Below the pieces are notes generated by a model. The model was given only the letters and a program-made list of their open reading frames with translations, ran no database searches and was not told where the DNA came from. From Epiperipatus broadwayi (Eukaryota; Onychophora; Udeonychophora; Euonychophora; Peripatidae), in contig JAQFVV010006255.1 in the NCBI GenBank assembly GCA_028023455.1, positions 4,942,501 through 5,006,500 of the forward strand: a DNA stretch of 64,000 nucleotides, given 5' to 3'. Positions 11,157 to 22,563 of the stretch are shown piece after piece. The translations under genes were made by a program, and so were the position numbers. How positions within the stretch are numbered: position 1 is the stretch's first letter; every line of letters begins with the position of its first letter.

Positions 11157-11579
11157 ATGGAAATAGCAAGTCGGGTTATCAAAATAAAGACCATCTCGGG
11201 AAACGAAGGGGAAAGACCAAATAGATACTTGGAGAGTCTAGAACGTTTTTTTTCATGTAATGAGTTCAGCGAGTCGGTTAATGTTAATATAGCTGTTAGC
11301 TACATACAGGATGAGGCCGAAAATTGGTGGGAGTCGCTGGGAATAAAGCCAACGAACTTCAAGGAATATAAACAAGCATTGCTGAAGAGTTATTGGGAGG
11401 AGGGGCTTCAGGAAGTTGTTAAACATCAGGTAACCCAAGAAAAATGGCGAACAGAAGAATCACTAAGTACATATTTCCGCAGACAAGTGGCGAGATTAAG
11501 GGAAATCACAGCATGCAAAATATCTGAGCAACAAATACTGCGGATAGTAAGGCGGGGCTTCCCAGAAAACGTCCAATAA
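11157..11579 (+). CDS. gag: Gag (capsid-like) fragment, premature stop
   Basis: 140 codons from ATG, sitting about 340 bases after the LTR. The protein has the retrotransposon Gag/capsid fold signature: a Trp pair at residues 57-58 in AENWWESL, then an aromatic/basic helix region (YWEEGLQEVVKHQ, about residues 80-92) and FRRQVARLREI (about 107-117). Gag would form the RNA-packaging particle in the cytoplasm. No CCHC zinc knuckle is visible. TAA at 11577-11579 ends it, but the same frame stays open from 11580 through to the protease ORF at 11742. The stop is therefore either a single nonsense mutation in a Gag-Pol fusion or a read-through codon; two other breaks in pol favour mutation. Confidence 0.8.
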   Translation: MEIASRVIKIKTISGNEGERPNRYLESLERFFSCNEFSESVNVNIAVSYIQDEAENWWESLGIKPTNFKEYKQALLKSYWEEGLQEVVKHQVTQEKWRTEESLSTYFRRQVARLREITACKISEQQILRIVRRGFPENVQ

Positions 11580-11741
11580 ACAATAATAGGGAATGATACC
11601 ATAGAGCGAGCGGCAGAGATACTCAGGACAATAGATAACGATAAACAGTACGAAGAAAATCGGAGGAAAGAGGGAAAGGCAGAAGATAAAAGCAGACAAG
11701 TAGCAAACCTAGTACAAAATGAAGAGAGGGGCGAGCTGGGA

Positions 11742-12608
11742 ATGGCATACCAATCATGTCCTAAAATAGAAATAGGAATCGAAGGGAAGGCGATTAATGC
11801 ACTACTTGATTCGGGCAGCCAAGTGTCGGTGATTTCGCAAAAAATGTTCAATGAAATGGACCGGAGTAACTTGAAAATTAAAACCTTGCCGTTAAAGGAT
11901 GTGTACGTAAGGCTGGCGAATGGGAAAAGAGCCAAGTTGGCATTGGAGCAAGTGTGGGTGAGTATTAAGATCGCAGGGAAGGAATACAACCACGTCATGC
12001 TGATCTTGGAGGGATTGATACATGATGCTATCCTGGGCTCAGACTTTATGTGCAAAGCAGGATGCGTGCTGGATTATGAAAAGCGACAGGCAAGAATTAA
12101 TCATGCAGAAATACCGTTTGACGTCTGCGAGGCAGACAATAGTAGAACGGAGCACGATGCAGACAGTGCAGGGATACAAATAGAAAAAATAATAATAATA
12201 AGGGAAGAGGAACAGGAAAGCGAGAACGGAGAACGACTGAAGAGTTTGTTGAACACGTACGAGGAGGTGTTTTCAGAAGTTCCGGGAGTTATCGAAGGAT
12301 ACGAACACCGAATAAAACTTATGGAAGACCAGCCATATCAAGCGCGAACATACCCAATACCACATCAATATAGAAATGCCATAGAAGAACAGATACAGAA
12401 TATGCTAAAATGGGGAATTATTTCTAAATGCTCATCACCATACAATAATCCGTTGGTGACTGTAAAGAAAAAGGACGGGTCTATTCGATTGTGTTTAGAC
12501 GCGCGACAGTTGAATAAAATAACAGTGCTAGACACTAATGCCCCGCCACCTATAAGCGAATTATTAATGAAGTTCCATAAAAAAAAATATTTTCGACGTT
12601 TGATCTAA
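11742..12608 (+). pseudogene. pol: Pol part 1: aspartic protease and RT fingers
   Basis: 288 codons in frame with gag. Residues 20-33 contain the retroviral-type aspartic protease site LLDSGSQVSVIS (DSG at 23-25), with the matching hydrophobic-Gly motif AILGSDF near residue 98. The protease would cut the polyprotein during particle maturation. From about residue 180 the RT fingers begin: GIISKCSSPYNNPL, then VKKKDGSIRLCLDARQLNK, which is the conserved RT block around motif 1. The frame is lost at an A9 run (12579-12587), just before the first catalytic Asp of RT, consistent with a one-base deletion. The ATG at 11742 is internal to the Gag-Pol frame and need not be a real start. Confidence 0.88.
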
Positions 12609-14194
12609 CGGCCAGCTACTGGCAGATCAAGCTTCACCCTGAAGACCGGAAATATACCGCTTTCCGATATAATGGACAGGCATATAACTTTAATCGGGTT
12701 CCCTTCGGCTTAAAAAACAGCGGGGCGGGACTAATACAATGCCTTGATCAAGTGTTGTCAGAAAAAATTAAGAGTTTAATTACGATGTATGTGGACGACA
12801 TCATTGTGGCCTCGAATAGTGTGGAAGAGCACTTCGAACATTTGAAGCTACTGTTCAGGGAGTGCATAGAAAAAGGAATTAAAATAAATTTGGGGAAAAG
12901 CCACCTAATGACTCCGGAGGTGAAATTCTTGGAACACATTATCAGTGAGCAGGGAATATCTCCAAATCCAGAAAAAATCGAGGCGATACAACAGTTTCCA
13001 AAACCAAGGAAGAAGAAAGACATCAAAGCTTTCCTCGGACTGTGTAATTTTTTCAACCGATTTTATAAAAACTTTTCCTCAGACATGGAACCTCTCTTAC
13101 AGTTATTAAGGAAGGACAAAAGGTGGATGTGGGAGGAGCTACAAGAGCGTAGCTTTGAAAAGGTGAAAAGGGGGTTTCTAAAAGAGGTCATGCTGTCATA
13201 CCCAGATTTTGACAAACCATTTGTAGTGCAAACTGACAGTAGTGGAATGGGCCTGGGAGCCACATTATCTCAGGTGCAGGACGACGGGAAATATGGGGTG
13301 TTATTCTTTATAAGTCGCTTATTAAGTAAGCCTGAAAAAAATTATACAGTAACTGAGAGGGAGGCTTTAGCAATTGTCTGGGCCTTTAAGAAGTTTAGAC
13401 AGTATTTAATCGGGTCGCAGGTGATAGTGATTACAGACCATAGGAGCCTTGAGTTCCTTAATCATAGCTTCCTCACGAATAGTAGGCTGATCCGATGGAG
13501 TTTGATCTTACAAGAATTTAACTATCGCGTGCAGTATTGCCCAGGCAGAGACAATATGGCGGCAGATGCTTTAAGTCGCTATCCGATAGAACCACCGCAG
13601 CAACATTTAACTTGTAACGATGCGTACATAGCAGCGGCGGAAGTAGATAAAGGCGAGGATATAGAGTGCAGTTTGAAAAGATTAGTGAAAGCGCAAGAAG
13701 ATACCGAATGTAAACAAATAATAGACTGCTTGCGCCATCAGCCTACAGGAAGACCTGTAAACAATACGGTCTGGAAAGAAAAAAAATATTGTTTGAAAAA
13801 TGGACTCTTACAGCGTAAAATGAGAGATGAGGAGCATACACGAGTCGTTCTTCCAGTGAATATGCGGAAACAAATAATCATGTTCATACATGAAAATTAT
13901 GGACACTATGGGGCAAGCAAGACGGAAGGGTTGATAGGCAATTGGTTTTATTGGCCAAGAATGTATAAGAGTGTTTTAGACGTCATTGAGGGATGTACTG
14001 TTTGTGCGAAAACAAAGCCCCAAAACTCATCAAGTGTGGGCCCGTTGAGACCTATATATGCATACCAGCCTAACAGCCTCTTGGCAATAGATTTCTATGG
14101 ACCCCTACCCCAGTTTAATAGAAAGAAGTATCTTGTTGTAACGTATGACGTTTTTTCCCAAATTCATAGCGATATATCCGGTGACGCAAGCTAA
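12600..14194 (+). pseudogene. pol: Pol part 2: RT palm, RNase H, integrase N-half
   Basis: Continues pol in the -1 frame after the A-run. The RT palm begins with the FDLTASYWQIKL block (from 12599), then PFGLKNSG, then YVDD at 12788-12799 (catalytic site). The connection and RNase H follow, with first catalytic Asp at 13235 in VVQTDSSG and the E of TEREALAIVWA downstream. The tether and integrase zinc domain come next (H380, H385, C415 and C418, counted from 12752), then the first integrase Asp at 14090 in LLAIDFYGP. RT/RNase H copy the RNA genome and integrase inserts it. The frame is lost at a T6 run (14151-14156). There is no real start codon here because it is an internal segment. Confidence 0.9.
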
Positions 14195-14876
14195 TGCCAA
14201 ACAAACTATACAGGTACTTGAGCGTCAACATTTTCGAGACGTGGGAATCCCAAAGCAGATAATATCAGACCATGGAACTCCCTTTATGTCGGAGGAATGG
14301 AAAAGGTGGACAAAGCGCCACCAGATCAGACATATTCTCACTTCAATTCGTAATCCGCAGTCTAATCCCTGCGAACGAGTCATGAGGGAATTAGGGCGCT
14401 TATTTCGTGTGTATCTCCAGAACAATCATCGTGGATGGGTAGAAGAGGCCTCGAGAGTGGCGAACATGATAAATTGGTCCAAAAACGAATCCACCGGGTT
14501 CGAACCCATCAGGCTTCATCATGGGAGAAATACCCCTTACCCATTCAAAACCCCTTTACCGATTAGAACACCACCTATTGATAAGAAGAAAGACGCGGAT
14601 GAAGCACGCTGTAAACTCAGAAAGATGGGAAATATAAGACAAAGGAGACAAGGGAAGAGCAAGGCTATGTTCAAGCTGGGAGATGAGGTCATGGTAAGGG
14701 TAAACCCCGTAAGCCATCCGGAAAAGGGGATATATAAGAAATTTCAACCCATATACAATGGGCCATACAAAATCATAAAGGAGTACGGAAATAACGCCTT
14801 CAAAGTCGCCCAAGGGTCAGACTGTAGGGGAACGCTCAATGCGCGATCCTTACAATTACTAAAGAAGAAAGCTTAA
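14145..14876 (+). pseudogene. pol: Pol part 3: integrase core and C-terminus
   Basis: 243 codons in the +1 frame relative to part 2, overlapping it by 50 bases at the frameshift. It holds the second and third residues of the DD(35)E triad: Asp42 in ISDHGTPF and Glu77 in NPQSNPCER, 34 residues apart. The C-terminal domain carries FKLGDEVMVRV and NGPYKIIKEY, the GPY/F module typical of Ty3/Gypsy integrases. It ends TAA at 14874-14876, 144 bases before the 3' LTR. No chromodomain or env follows. With parts 1 and 2 all catalytic residues are present, but in three frames. Confidence 0.88.
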
Positions 14877-15000
14877 CGAGTAACACGGACACACGAGAAT
14901 AAGAGAGGACGAACTTCCATCAAAATAAATCAAGGGGAATGTATAGTAAGAATAAAGTTAAATGTTGAAACTAAAACCTTCAGATTGATATTTTAGTTTC

Positions 15001-15020
15001 AAAAAGGGGGGACGGAGAAA
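15001..15020 (+). promoter_or_regulatory. polypurine tract
   Basis: AAAAAGGGGGGACGGAGAAA, purine except for one C, ends exactly where the 3' LTR begins. It would prime plus-strand DNA synthesis. Confidence 0.85.
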
Positions 15021-16730
15021 TGTACCGAGATACATCAGGAAGGAGTGTGCTTTCTACGGAGTTACACATAATTTTGAAAAAAATATATAAATTGATAAAC
15101 GATTTGTGTAAATATTTAATAAAAATAAAAGGTCTTGTAGGGTAAAATAAGAATAAAAAGATTTTTTTTCTCATAGACAGGTTTATCGTTAAAAGCATAA
15201 ATTAGACAGTTTTATAAGATATAATTTTGAATCGTATTTAAATAAAACCTAAAGAACTAAAATTTGATTTAAGATTGCTTTAAGAAAAAAAAAAAAAAAC
15301 AAGGTGGAATTCGTTTTGTCTTATAATTATAATAAAAAAAAAAGGGAAAAATATATGTAATCAAAGGAATGTAGTGAACAATGGGAGCTAATGATGAACA
15401 TAAGAAATTTCCATTAAACGGCTAGTTAGTGAAAATAACTTTAACAAAGAAATTGAAATAATTCTAACAAAGGAATTGAAATAACTCTAACAAAGAAATT
15501 GAAATAAAGAAATTGAAATAACTCTAGCAGAGAGTACAAAGAAATTAAATGACCAATGCAAACACCAGAAAGTCAGCACGGACCGTAACTGAAACACCAG
15601 AGGATTAGTTACGTATTGTAGATTGAATCCGCAAGATAAGGACCGTAAAATATAAAAGGGCGAATTTTCTATTGTATTATTAATTAAAATTAATTTTTAT
15701 AGATCGAGAGCATTGAATATTAATATACGTCTCAAGCTAAACATAATGCTGCACTGTTAAACCCATCGTGTGAACAGCCGGCCGAATCCTTCCCGCAATA
15801 CCAACAGCCAACAGTTCAAATGTCGATCATGGTCGCGTAAAACAAGAAGGAGACGGAGTGTCCACGTGGAGCCCACAGGATCCCAACGACATCGGGAAAA
15901 GGAGTGCAAAGAGTTAGCGCTAACTGACCGAATGAAATACTATCAGAAGCAACGCTCGGAACCGTGCATAAGGGAGAAAGCTAGGTAATGTTTATTTCAA
16001 TTTCTAATTCACTAATTAAAAGTCGTAATAATAAATGGAATAATAAACTCTGAACTTTATGGTACGAACAATAATTATTAGTTGTCTTTAGCTCCATTAC
16101 CCAGAGATTTTATTGTGACTGTGTGTATAATTATTTTTTTTATGTATTTATAATATGAAATTTTGATTGTATTAAATATTATCTGAACTTGAACGAAAGT
16201 GTAATTAATTATATTATAAGACCAAACGAAGTGTAATAGCGTAAATGGAGACTTCATGGGTTAGTGATTACTTAAATTAGATTTAAATTAAATAATTAAA
16301 TAAAAGAAAAAGAGAAAGCGAGAAATTTAGCGCAGAGAAAGATTCATAAATTGATTTTTTAGGTAGGCGGATTATATTTAATTGATTGTTATAGCTGAGC
16401 TAGCGGGAGCGGGTACTAGATCGTATTGGTCAAGCAGACTTGTCGACAAAGGTCGGCTGGCGCCCATTGGATTTTTTCCTTTAAATAAATAAAAAGTTTG
16501 ATTGGCTAATATGTAATCTAGTAAACGAGTGTTAATGTTATTGGCAAATGTTTGCAAATGATATTGATTACTCTACCCGAGGTACCGACAGCCCCGTGAT
16601 AGGATTTTGTGTAAGAGGGAGGTACAAAGTTCTGATCGAGTCGTCATTATAAACATTAAACATTTTATTGATTTTATATAAATAATGTTTTTATAAAATT
16701 TACGAGACGACGTGTAAAGGGCTAGGTATA
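15021..16730 (+). repeat. 3' LTR
   Basis: 1710 bp, TGTACC to GGTATA, co-linear with the 5' LTR. Differences seen include an extra 14 bases in the U3 tandem repeats (about 15505), different A/G-run lengths near 15330-15350, extra AATTAAAT near 16295, an extra GTC near 16641, and scattered single-base changes. It is followed by ATAT (16731-16734). Confidence 0.93.
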
Positions 16731-16734
16731 ATAT

Positions 16735-17470
16735 AAATACAATTAATCTGAATACTTTAAAAGGATTAAGAATCTTAGGAATCAGTAGAAGTTATTTTGC
16801 TTCTAAGAATATTTGAAGTTGAAATAGAAAGATTGAGAAATAGGAATGGGAATTATTATTATTGGAACCAAGAAAAAATAAATATAAATGGCATGGATTT
16901 TTTTTTTTTTTTACAACCAATATAGATGATATGGAATTGCTACTAGAGAAGTTTGGAGGGGCAGAAAATAATAAAAGTCTAAGATTATGTTATTTAATGG
17001 AGAGGTAAACTGAAGAATTAAAAAATGGAGATATTTGTCTTGAGAAAATGAAAGATTATAAGTATTTACATATTTTGTTAAATGCAGAAAATAAATTATA
17101 CAAATGGTTGGGAATAGAAATTGAGACAAAAAAAGTCAAAAAATGTAATGGTTAAATAGAATTGTTTGAAATTGAGCATCTAATTATGTAGTTTGTATGG
17201 AGATGGCTAGTATTCAACACTTATTTTTGAAATGTGTGATGTTAAAAGGGAATAAAGATAAATTGGAAGGAAAATGAAAAAAATTAAAGGTGAGAAATGA
17301 AAAAGCGATTTTGTGATTTTTTGTTTAGATGTTTGTAATAAAATTGAGGAATATGAGGATGGAATGAATATTGGAACTATTGAGTTTTTATTAAAATAGG
17401 GAGAATAAGGGCTGGGGAAATAGTTGGGTAATAATTAGTAAAAAGTGTGTCAGTTTATTGTAATAGGTTT
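16735..17470 (+). pseudogene. possible LINE C-terminal relic
   Basis: Weak. At about 17190-17245 the plus strand reads CSLYGDG, a stop, then STLIFEMC. This resembles the C-x2-C...H-x3-C zinc region at the end of many LINE RT proteins, with one Cys and the His lost. The surrounding DNA has no open frame. The rest of the stretch holds a T-run (about 16899-16912) and nothing else recognised. Confidence 0.3.
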
Positions 17471-17889
17471 TGGAGGAAGGAATTATTTAGGTAACATGAA
17501 TTAGGGGCATTTAGTTATGTTTAAGAAATCCTGATTTTATTTATTTTCTTAATTTTTAATTACATATGCCCAAAACGAAACACAAATTATAACAAAGATT
17601 GGATTGATATATTCTCAGTCAACATATGATTTCACATATATGAAGGTAGATCTATCCAGTTATTTTTTTATATATAGTGGAGGATCTTGGCAGTTATTTT
17701 ATTAAAATATTTAGGGTAGTTCTCTTGTTCTCTGTCTGCCTGTTCTTGAGAGATAGAAACCCAATCAGATTAAGCTTCTATCCTCAATTGGGTTTTCTAA
17801 TTTTAATCTTTTTATCTTTTATAATTACTATACACACACTCACATATATATTTATATATTAAATATTGCTTAACTCTATACTAGTAATA

Positions 17890-18088
17890 ATAAATAAAAT
17901 AGAAAATCATATAACATTACAAAACTATCTAAAAAAAAATTTTTTTTTCCTAAAATTCTTTTACGACCATGGTTTCATCTATGTGTTAATCAATGAAATC
18001 ATGTTCATGAGAAAATTGTAATTTTTTTTTTTTTGGGGGGGGGGGGCTAGTTTTCTAATGTTATATGATTTTTTATTTTATTACATTT
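17890..18088. repeat. small palindromic element (MITE-like)
   Basis: Arms of about 34 bases at 17894-17927 and 18048-18085 are inverted copies (AGAAAATCATATAACATTAC against GTTATATGATTTTTTATTTT with small mismatches), enclosing about 120 bases with A/T runs and a G-run near 18033. No coding potential. Flanking target duplications are not clear. Confidence 0.5.
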
Positions 18089-18119
18089 CTATATATGTAT
18101 AAATAAAATTTAAAAAAAA

Positions 18120-18505
18120 TGATTATTTAAATGCTATATGTGAAGCGTACTAATATATGGTTGTGAAACATGAAGAATGAGTAATAAAATTAGAAACTGA
18201 TTGGAAAATCATTGAGATATGGGCATGGAGAAGAATGGAAAAAATCAATGAATAAAATAACAAATGCAGTTTGGAAAAGAATAAATGAAAAAAGAAGATT
18301 GATTGAGGAGATCAGAGAGAAAAAGAGAAACTGAATTGGACATATGTTAAGAAGAAATTATAGTTTATAAAAGATGTTTGGGAGGAAATTATGAATGGAA
18401 ATAAGAAGAAAGGATGGAAAATATTGACATTGTTGAATAATATAAGAGATGGAAACAGTTATGTGGAATTGAAGAACTGGGCAAGGAAGAGAATGGAATA
18501 AAAAA
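18120..18505 (+). pseudogene. LINE RT C-terminal relic
   Basis: A stop-ridden stretch whose translation keeps the order of a common APE-type LINE C terminus: a Y-G-C-E-T block (about 18155-18170), MGMEKNGK in place of the usual MW.WRRM, INEKRRLIEEIRERKRN (about 18267-18320), a GHMLR-like block near 18335-18350, and a final Y-V-E-L-K-N-W-A-R-K-R block ending near 18500. This part follows the RT palm. The same LINE group is represented by the minus-strand RT relic at 37.45-38.4 kb. Clade not assigned. Confidence 0.6.
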
Positions 18506-18929
18506 TGGATGAATTGATTATATAACTATTGTCTGGACTTGTTCATTTGACAGAATACTGTTGATAATAATATGTATAAATACTCAATATATATCATTCC
18601 TCCATTATTTCAGAAAATTCCAGATATTCTTTTATTTTTTTGCCATCTGTTATTTTTGCTATTGGTTATATCAACATTTTTTCAATGATAACTTTTTTGC
18701 ACGTAATTTTTCAATTCGTTATTCTATTAAATAGATGACGATTTTGTTTTTCCCTTTCTGCATTCATTCTCTTTCATTTTCCTTTGGTAAATTGCTTTTC
18801 TCTTGACTTGATCTGCATACCATTGAAAACTCTTCCTTTATCTCTTATTTCACAAATAGTTTACATGTTTTCTTATCTCTGTCCCATTTCTGTTTTAACA
18901 AATCTTTTTCTTTAGTTAGACAGTTTCTA

Positions 18930-19640
18930 ATGCATATTTTTCACTGACTAAAAAATTATTACTAGTTTAAAATTTTACGTATGGTTTTCCATTTCTTGGA
19001 TAATGATATTTTGCTCTTAGTTTTCTACCTAACACAATTCTGCAAGTGATTATCTGTCACAGTTGTAGGCATAGCATATTGATATGAAGAAGTTGAAGTG
19101 ATTCCCTCCTGCATGTTTTCTGTTTCAGCTTTTTTAAGTGATAGTTTAACTAGTTTGCATGATTTTTCTGTTAAACCATTCAATAAAGGATGGTAGGCAC
19201 AAATATGTTATCCTTTAAATATTCTTTAAATTTCTTTGAAATCTGTTTTACTTTCAGACTAAATTATCTTGGGGAGTCTGTAGTATGCAAACTTTTTTTT
19301 ATTTCAAGATAATTTATTTGAGACTAGTGTTAGTTTGAGATTAGTGTTTCAACAGCTTGTCTATCTTGAGTAAGTATCTCTTATAAAAAATATATTTTTA
19401 AACAGAACTGCATGATCACTGTGAATGCACTGCTACATACTGATGTATTTGACTATATAATTTTTTTTCTAGTTGATTCACTGCTACATGACATGCTTTA
19501 TATCACTTCATAATTTTTTTGAAACCCAGATTTACTCATGAATGTTAAATGTAGATCCATGTTAGAACTTTAGCTCTAAGAATCTCTGGGCATTCTTTAT
19601 GCAAGAGCTTTGGGAAGTCTTGAGATAGTATCACAGCATG
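18930..19640 (-). pseudogene. old Ty3/Gypsy integrase relic
   Basis: Minus-strand translation in several frames gives integrase landmarks in the right order. First is an H-x-E-C-P-E-I-L-R-A-K-V-L region (about 19555-19615), corresponding to the LH..HPG...M..LAR block. Next is a KACHVAV block (about 19480-19500) for the second half of the zinc site, then a degenerate D...N-G-T-like block (about 19240-19275). Last is YHPLLNGLTEKSCKLVK (about 19150-19200), corresponding to HP.SNG..ER, the third catalytic region. It is much more decayed than the element at 9-17 kb, so it is an older insertion. Downstream sequence to about 18950 is probably the same element. Confidence 0.5.
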
Positions 19641-22140
19641 ATCTCCCATCAAAATGCAATTCTGAAAACTTTTTACATGCATTCCAGAATGCTACAGGAA
19701 TGATATTTGGACACAATAGTTAACTCTTACTTATCCAATTAGATAACAGTTGACATCCTTCATTAGCTTTAACCTATTTTTGCTTCTTTATTACAGTCAG
19801 AATATTAGAATAAAAGACTAATATAATATATTTCCACTTCCATTTATCTTATTTTACTTTGCCCAGTACTTTCAAACAGGCCTACCCTAAAGAGCTATCA
19901 ATCTCCAGACTCTTAGCATAGATCTATAGAATTTTAAATAAGTAAAATTTATTATAAATTTTACACTTCTACAGTTCTAGAAAGGAAAAAAAGGTGAGAT
20001 TAAAAACTGCACATGAGTTAATGAACCAAATGGATATTTTTTAATATAAAACTGCATACATGAAAAGCTTATAAGTATAAGCAAAATATATAAATTATTT
20101 TTTTAAAGTAAAGACAATGAGATTTGCTACAATGAAAGTTTCTAGAATGGATAAACAGAAGCGCAAACATTTTTTCTTATTTAATCAAGCTTTATAGAAT
20201 AAATGCAAAGACATACAATCTTTAGCAGTAAAAAGTTATATATATATATTGTTCATAAATATTTTAGGTGTATATACTGTAAGAATTTTAACCAAAAGTA
20301 TAAACCCAAATCTGAAATCACAATACACATTGATCTAAAAAAATTTTCAAAATGAAAGTTTGATAAAAGGAAGAAATCTAAATCCTAAAATTAAGTTATC
20401 AATTTAATTATCTTGTCTTTTCTTATCATTAACAGTAAAAATGTTATATTTTTATTTAAAAGTATATTAGTGCAGATATAAACAAATATTTCTAAATGAA
20501 AATTTGTTAAAATGGTGAAAAATGCATTAAGCATTGGTTGGAATTTTAAAAATGTTACAACAGACACTTTTGGCTGATATAGCAACACGTGAGATTTTTT
20601 ATAATATTTCAGTTTCCAGTAAAGCAATGAATATCATTATCATACTTTACGAGTTTATTAGCATTTACTTTTTCTTATGCAGTTTGTTCAAAACTTTACT
20701 AAGGTTTGTCTTCAAGTTCTTGTTAAGAACATCCAAATAATTTTAATCATGATTCAGAAAAACACTTAAAAATTATTCACTATTAAAATGGGAAAAAAAT
20801 ATTTCTAATGGAAAAAATTCTGAAATGATCAGCAATTTAAATTTTGAATATAACTTGTCTAAATCGATGGTCTGCACTATTTTTTTTAATTAAAAAGTAG
20901 AGACATTAAAAGGATTTTTCAGTTTGACCACTTTATATTGTATTATGGAATTTATTGGAAACAATGTATGGTTTAGCAGATTCAGGAAGAGAACTGGATT
21001 GCATAATGTTATAAAATATGGTTATGTGGCTAATGCAGGCAGGGAAGATCCTGAATATAAAGCAGATAGTGAAATCAACAGCCTGTGAATATTTATTATG
21101 ATAAGTATTAGTTTTTATTAAAATAACATTATTTTTACATTTAGTTTTTTGTTTTTTTTTCTATCTTGAATATAGCAACTTTGGTCTTGAGCATAGAGAT
21201 ATGGAATAAATTACATTTAACTATAGATATTCCATTGTAAGTTATAGTAAACAAATGGTACTCTCTAATCAATTTATTTTAGAAGTCTTCATTGTATTTG
21301 CAAAATTATTACTTTTAGTGATTGAATATAATTCAATAAAAATGTTAATTTTTGTTTAGAACATATAATATTACTAAATTATAAATAAATCATATTATTA
21401 TTATCATTATAAAAAATTTTCTTCTTGCTTTGTTATATTATAAAATTTTTAGGGATTTTGTCCAAGTTAAAAAGCCTGCTAATTTCAGATTTAGGGAGTA
21501 TAATTGCCAAACTTTTCAAATAGTCTAACTGAATTGATGATCTCAAATAAGTTTTGATAAGTTTTAGCTTTCACAAATATCTTTTTTAAAAAAAAAATTA
21601 TAGGCACTGAAATTGTCAAGAAAATATGAAGAGCTTAAATTAATTTTATAATGCAGTTGTTTGTTGAAAATAAGGAATTCTGGCATTTTCATGGGGTTTT
21701 AAACTTTTGGTAATAGAAATGGCTTTAGTACATACATTTTATTGCAAAACATATAACTATATAGAGCTAATTTTATCATCTTAACTTATTCTTTTTCTTA
21801 TGCCAGAATGATATTTGGCAATGCCACTTACATATTTATTGCAAATTTTCTGACAGAATCATTGGTCAGATCCTATAAATAATATAGAATCCTAATAAAT
21901 TTTTATATTTTTTAAACTGTTCAAATAGTTGCTTAAGGGTTTGAATGTTTATATACTACTTAATCAAAGCATTGCACTTTGAAAGCTGTTTTTGTATCTC
22001 AAAGTCTCATCTACATATTCATAATCTTTTTTTTTTCTTTGCATAACCATTTACTTTAGGTTCAACAACTAAAATTCTAGTAAGTTAATGGATATTAATT
22101 AAAACTTCATTGTAATGTTTTTGTTATAAATCTTTAACTA
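19641..22140. other. non-coding stretch
   Basis: No recognisable domain. Short open frames at 20391-20740 on both strands have low complexity and no start context. The region next to 19.64 kb may contain more of the old Gypsy element. Confidence 0.45.
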
Positions 22141-22239
22141 CTTTCACAAGTTTTGCAGGATTCGAACTCAGACTTTCACATGACCAACTACTCTCAGTGC
22201 CATCTCATATTGCTGACCCACCTGATCACATACATAATC

Positions 22240-22283
22240 ACCAATATATGTATTTCATGCTAAACCAGCAAAGATCAGTTGGT
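22240..22283 (-). ncRNA. hammerhead-like motif F2a (core broken)
   Basis: Minus strand: ACCAA, CTGATCT (G8 and A9 changed), stem II TGCT/AGCA, GAAA, short stem III, TTGGT. The helices are conserved but the catalytic core is mutated, so it is very likely dead. Confidence 0.45.
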
Positions 22284-22519
22284 CTAGATTACTATCCCCA
22301 CACATATGTACAATCAGTGTCAGCTTTATATTAAGATAGCCAATCTTCATACTTTAATGGACAGGCTTCAAACTACTCCAATGCACAACTCTTCAGCTTT
22401 CTATTTCATTGAAAATCTGATGATGGAATTTTCAAAGCCCATGTTAGTGCAAGGTTGTCATCCTACCCATGTTGACATATTAGCACTGATTGTATATATG
22501 TGTGGAGATAGTAGCCTAG

Positions 22520-22563
22520 ACCAACTGATGATTGCTGGTTTAGCATGAAATACATATATTGGT
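22520..22563 (+). ncRNA. hammerhead ribozyme motif F2b
   Basis: Stem I ACCAA (22520-22524) pairs perfectly with TTGGT (22559-22563). The core CTGATGA (22525-22531) and GAAA (22547-22550) are intact. Stem II TGCT/AGCA has four pairs around GGTTT, but a U-U mismatch sits at the first position (22532 with 22546). Stem III is two pairs (AT/AT) with loop ACAT. The cleavage base is A22558, after U. All conserved core bases are present; the U-U closing mismatch may weaken activity. Confidence 0.55.

Larger units (their letters stand above)
9135..16730 (+). mobile_element. Ty3/Gypsy LTR retrotransposon
   Basis: A 7.6-kb element with near-identical long LTRs (1683 and 1710 bp) and ATAT on both flanks (9131-9134, 16731-16734) as a 4-bp target duplication. 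It has a primer-binding site 2 bases inside the left LTR, a polypurine tract abutting the right LTR, and coding order gag, protease, RT, RNase H, integrase. RT before integrase, YVDD, and a GPY-type integrase C terminus identify Ty3/Gypsy (Metaviridae). No envelope-like ORF and no chromodomain were seen. The coding region is interrupted three times: a stop at 11577 and frame changes near 12579-12587 and 14151-14156. The LTRs differ mainly by small indels and scattered substitutions, which implies recent insertion. The element is visibly richer in G+C than its surroundings. Confidence 0.93.

Noticed and set aside
14490-14515. GGGTTCGAACCC, a perfect tRNA box B
   Set aside because: It lies inside the integrase coding frame, is a palindrome by chance, and has no box A at the right distance.
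22420-22445. CTGATGATGGAATTTTCAAAG as a hammerhead core
   Set aside because: No GAAA follows at the required place and flanks do not pair.
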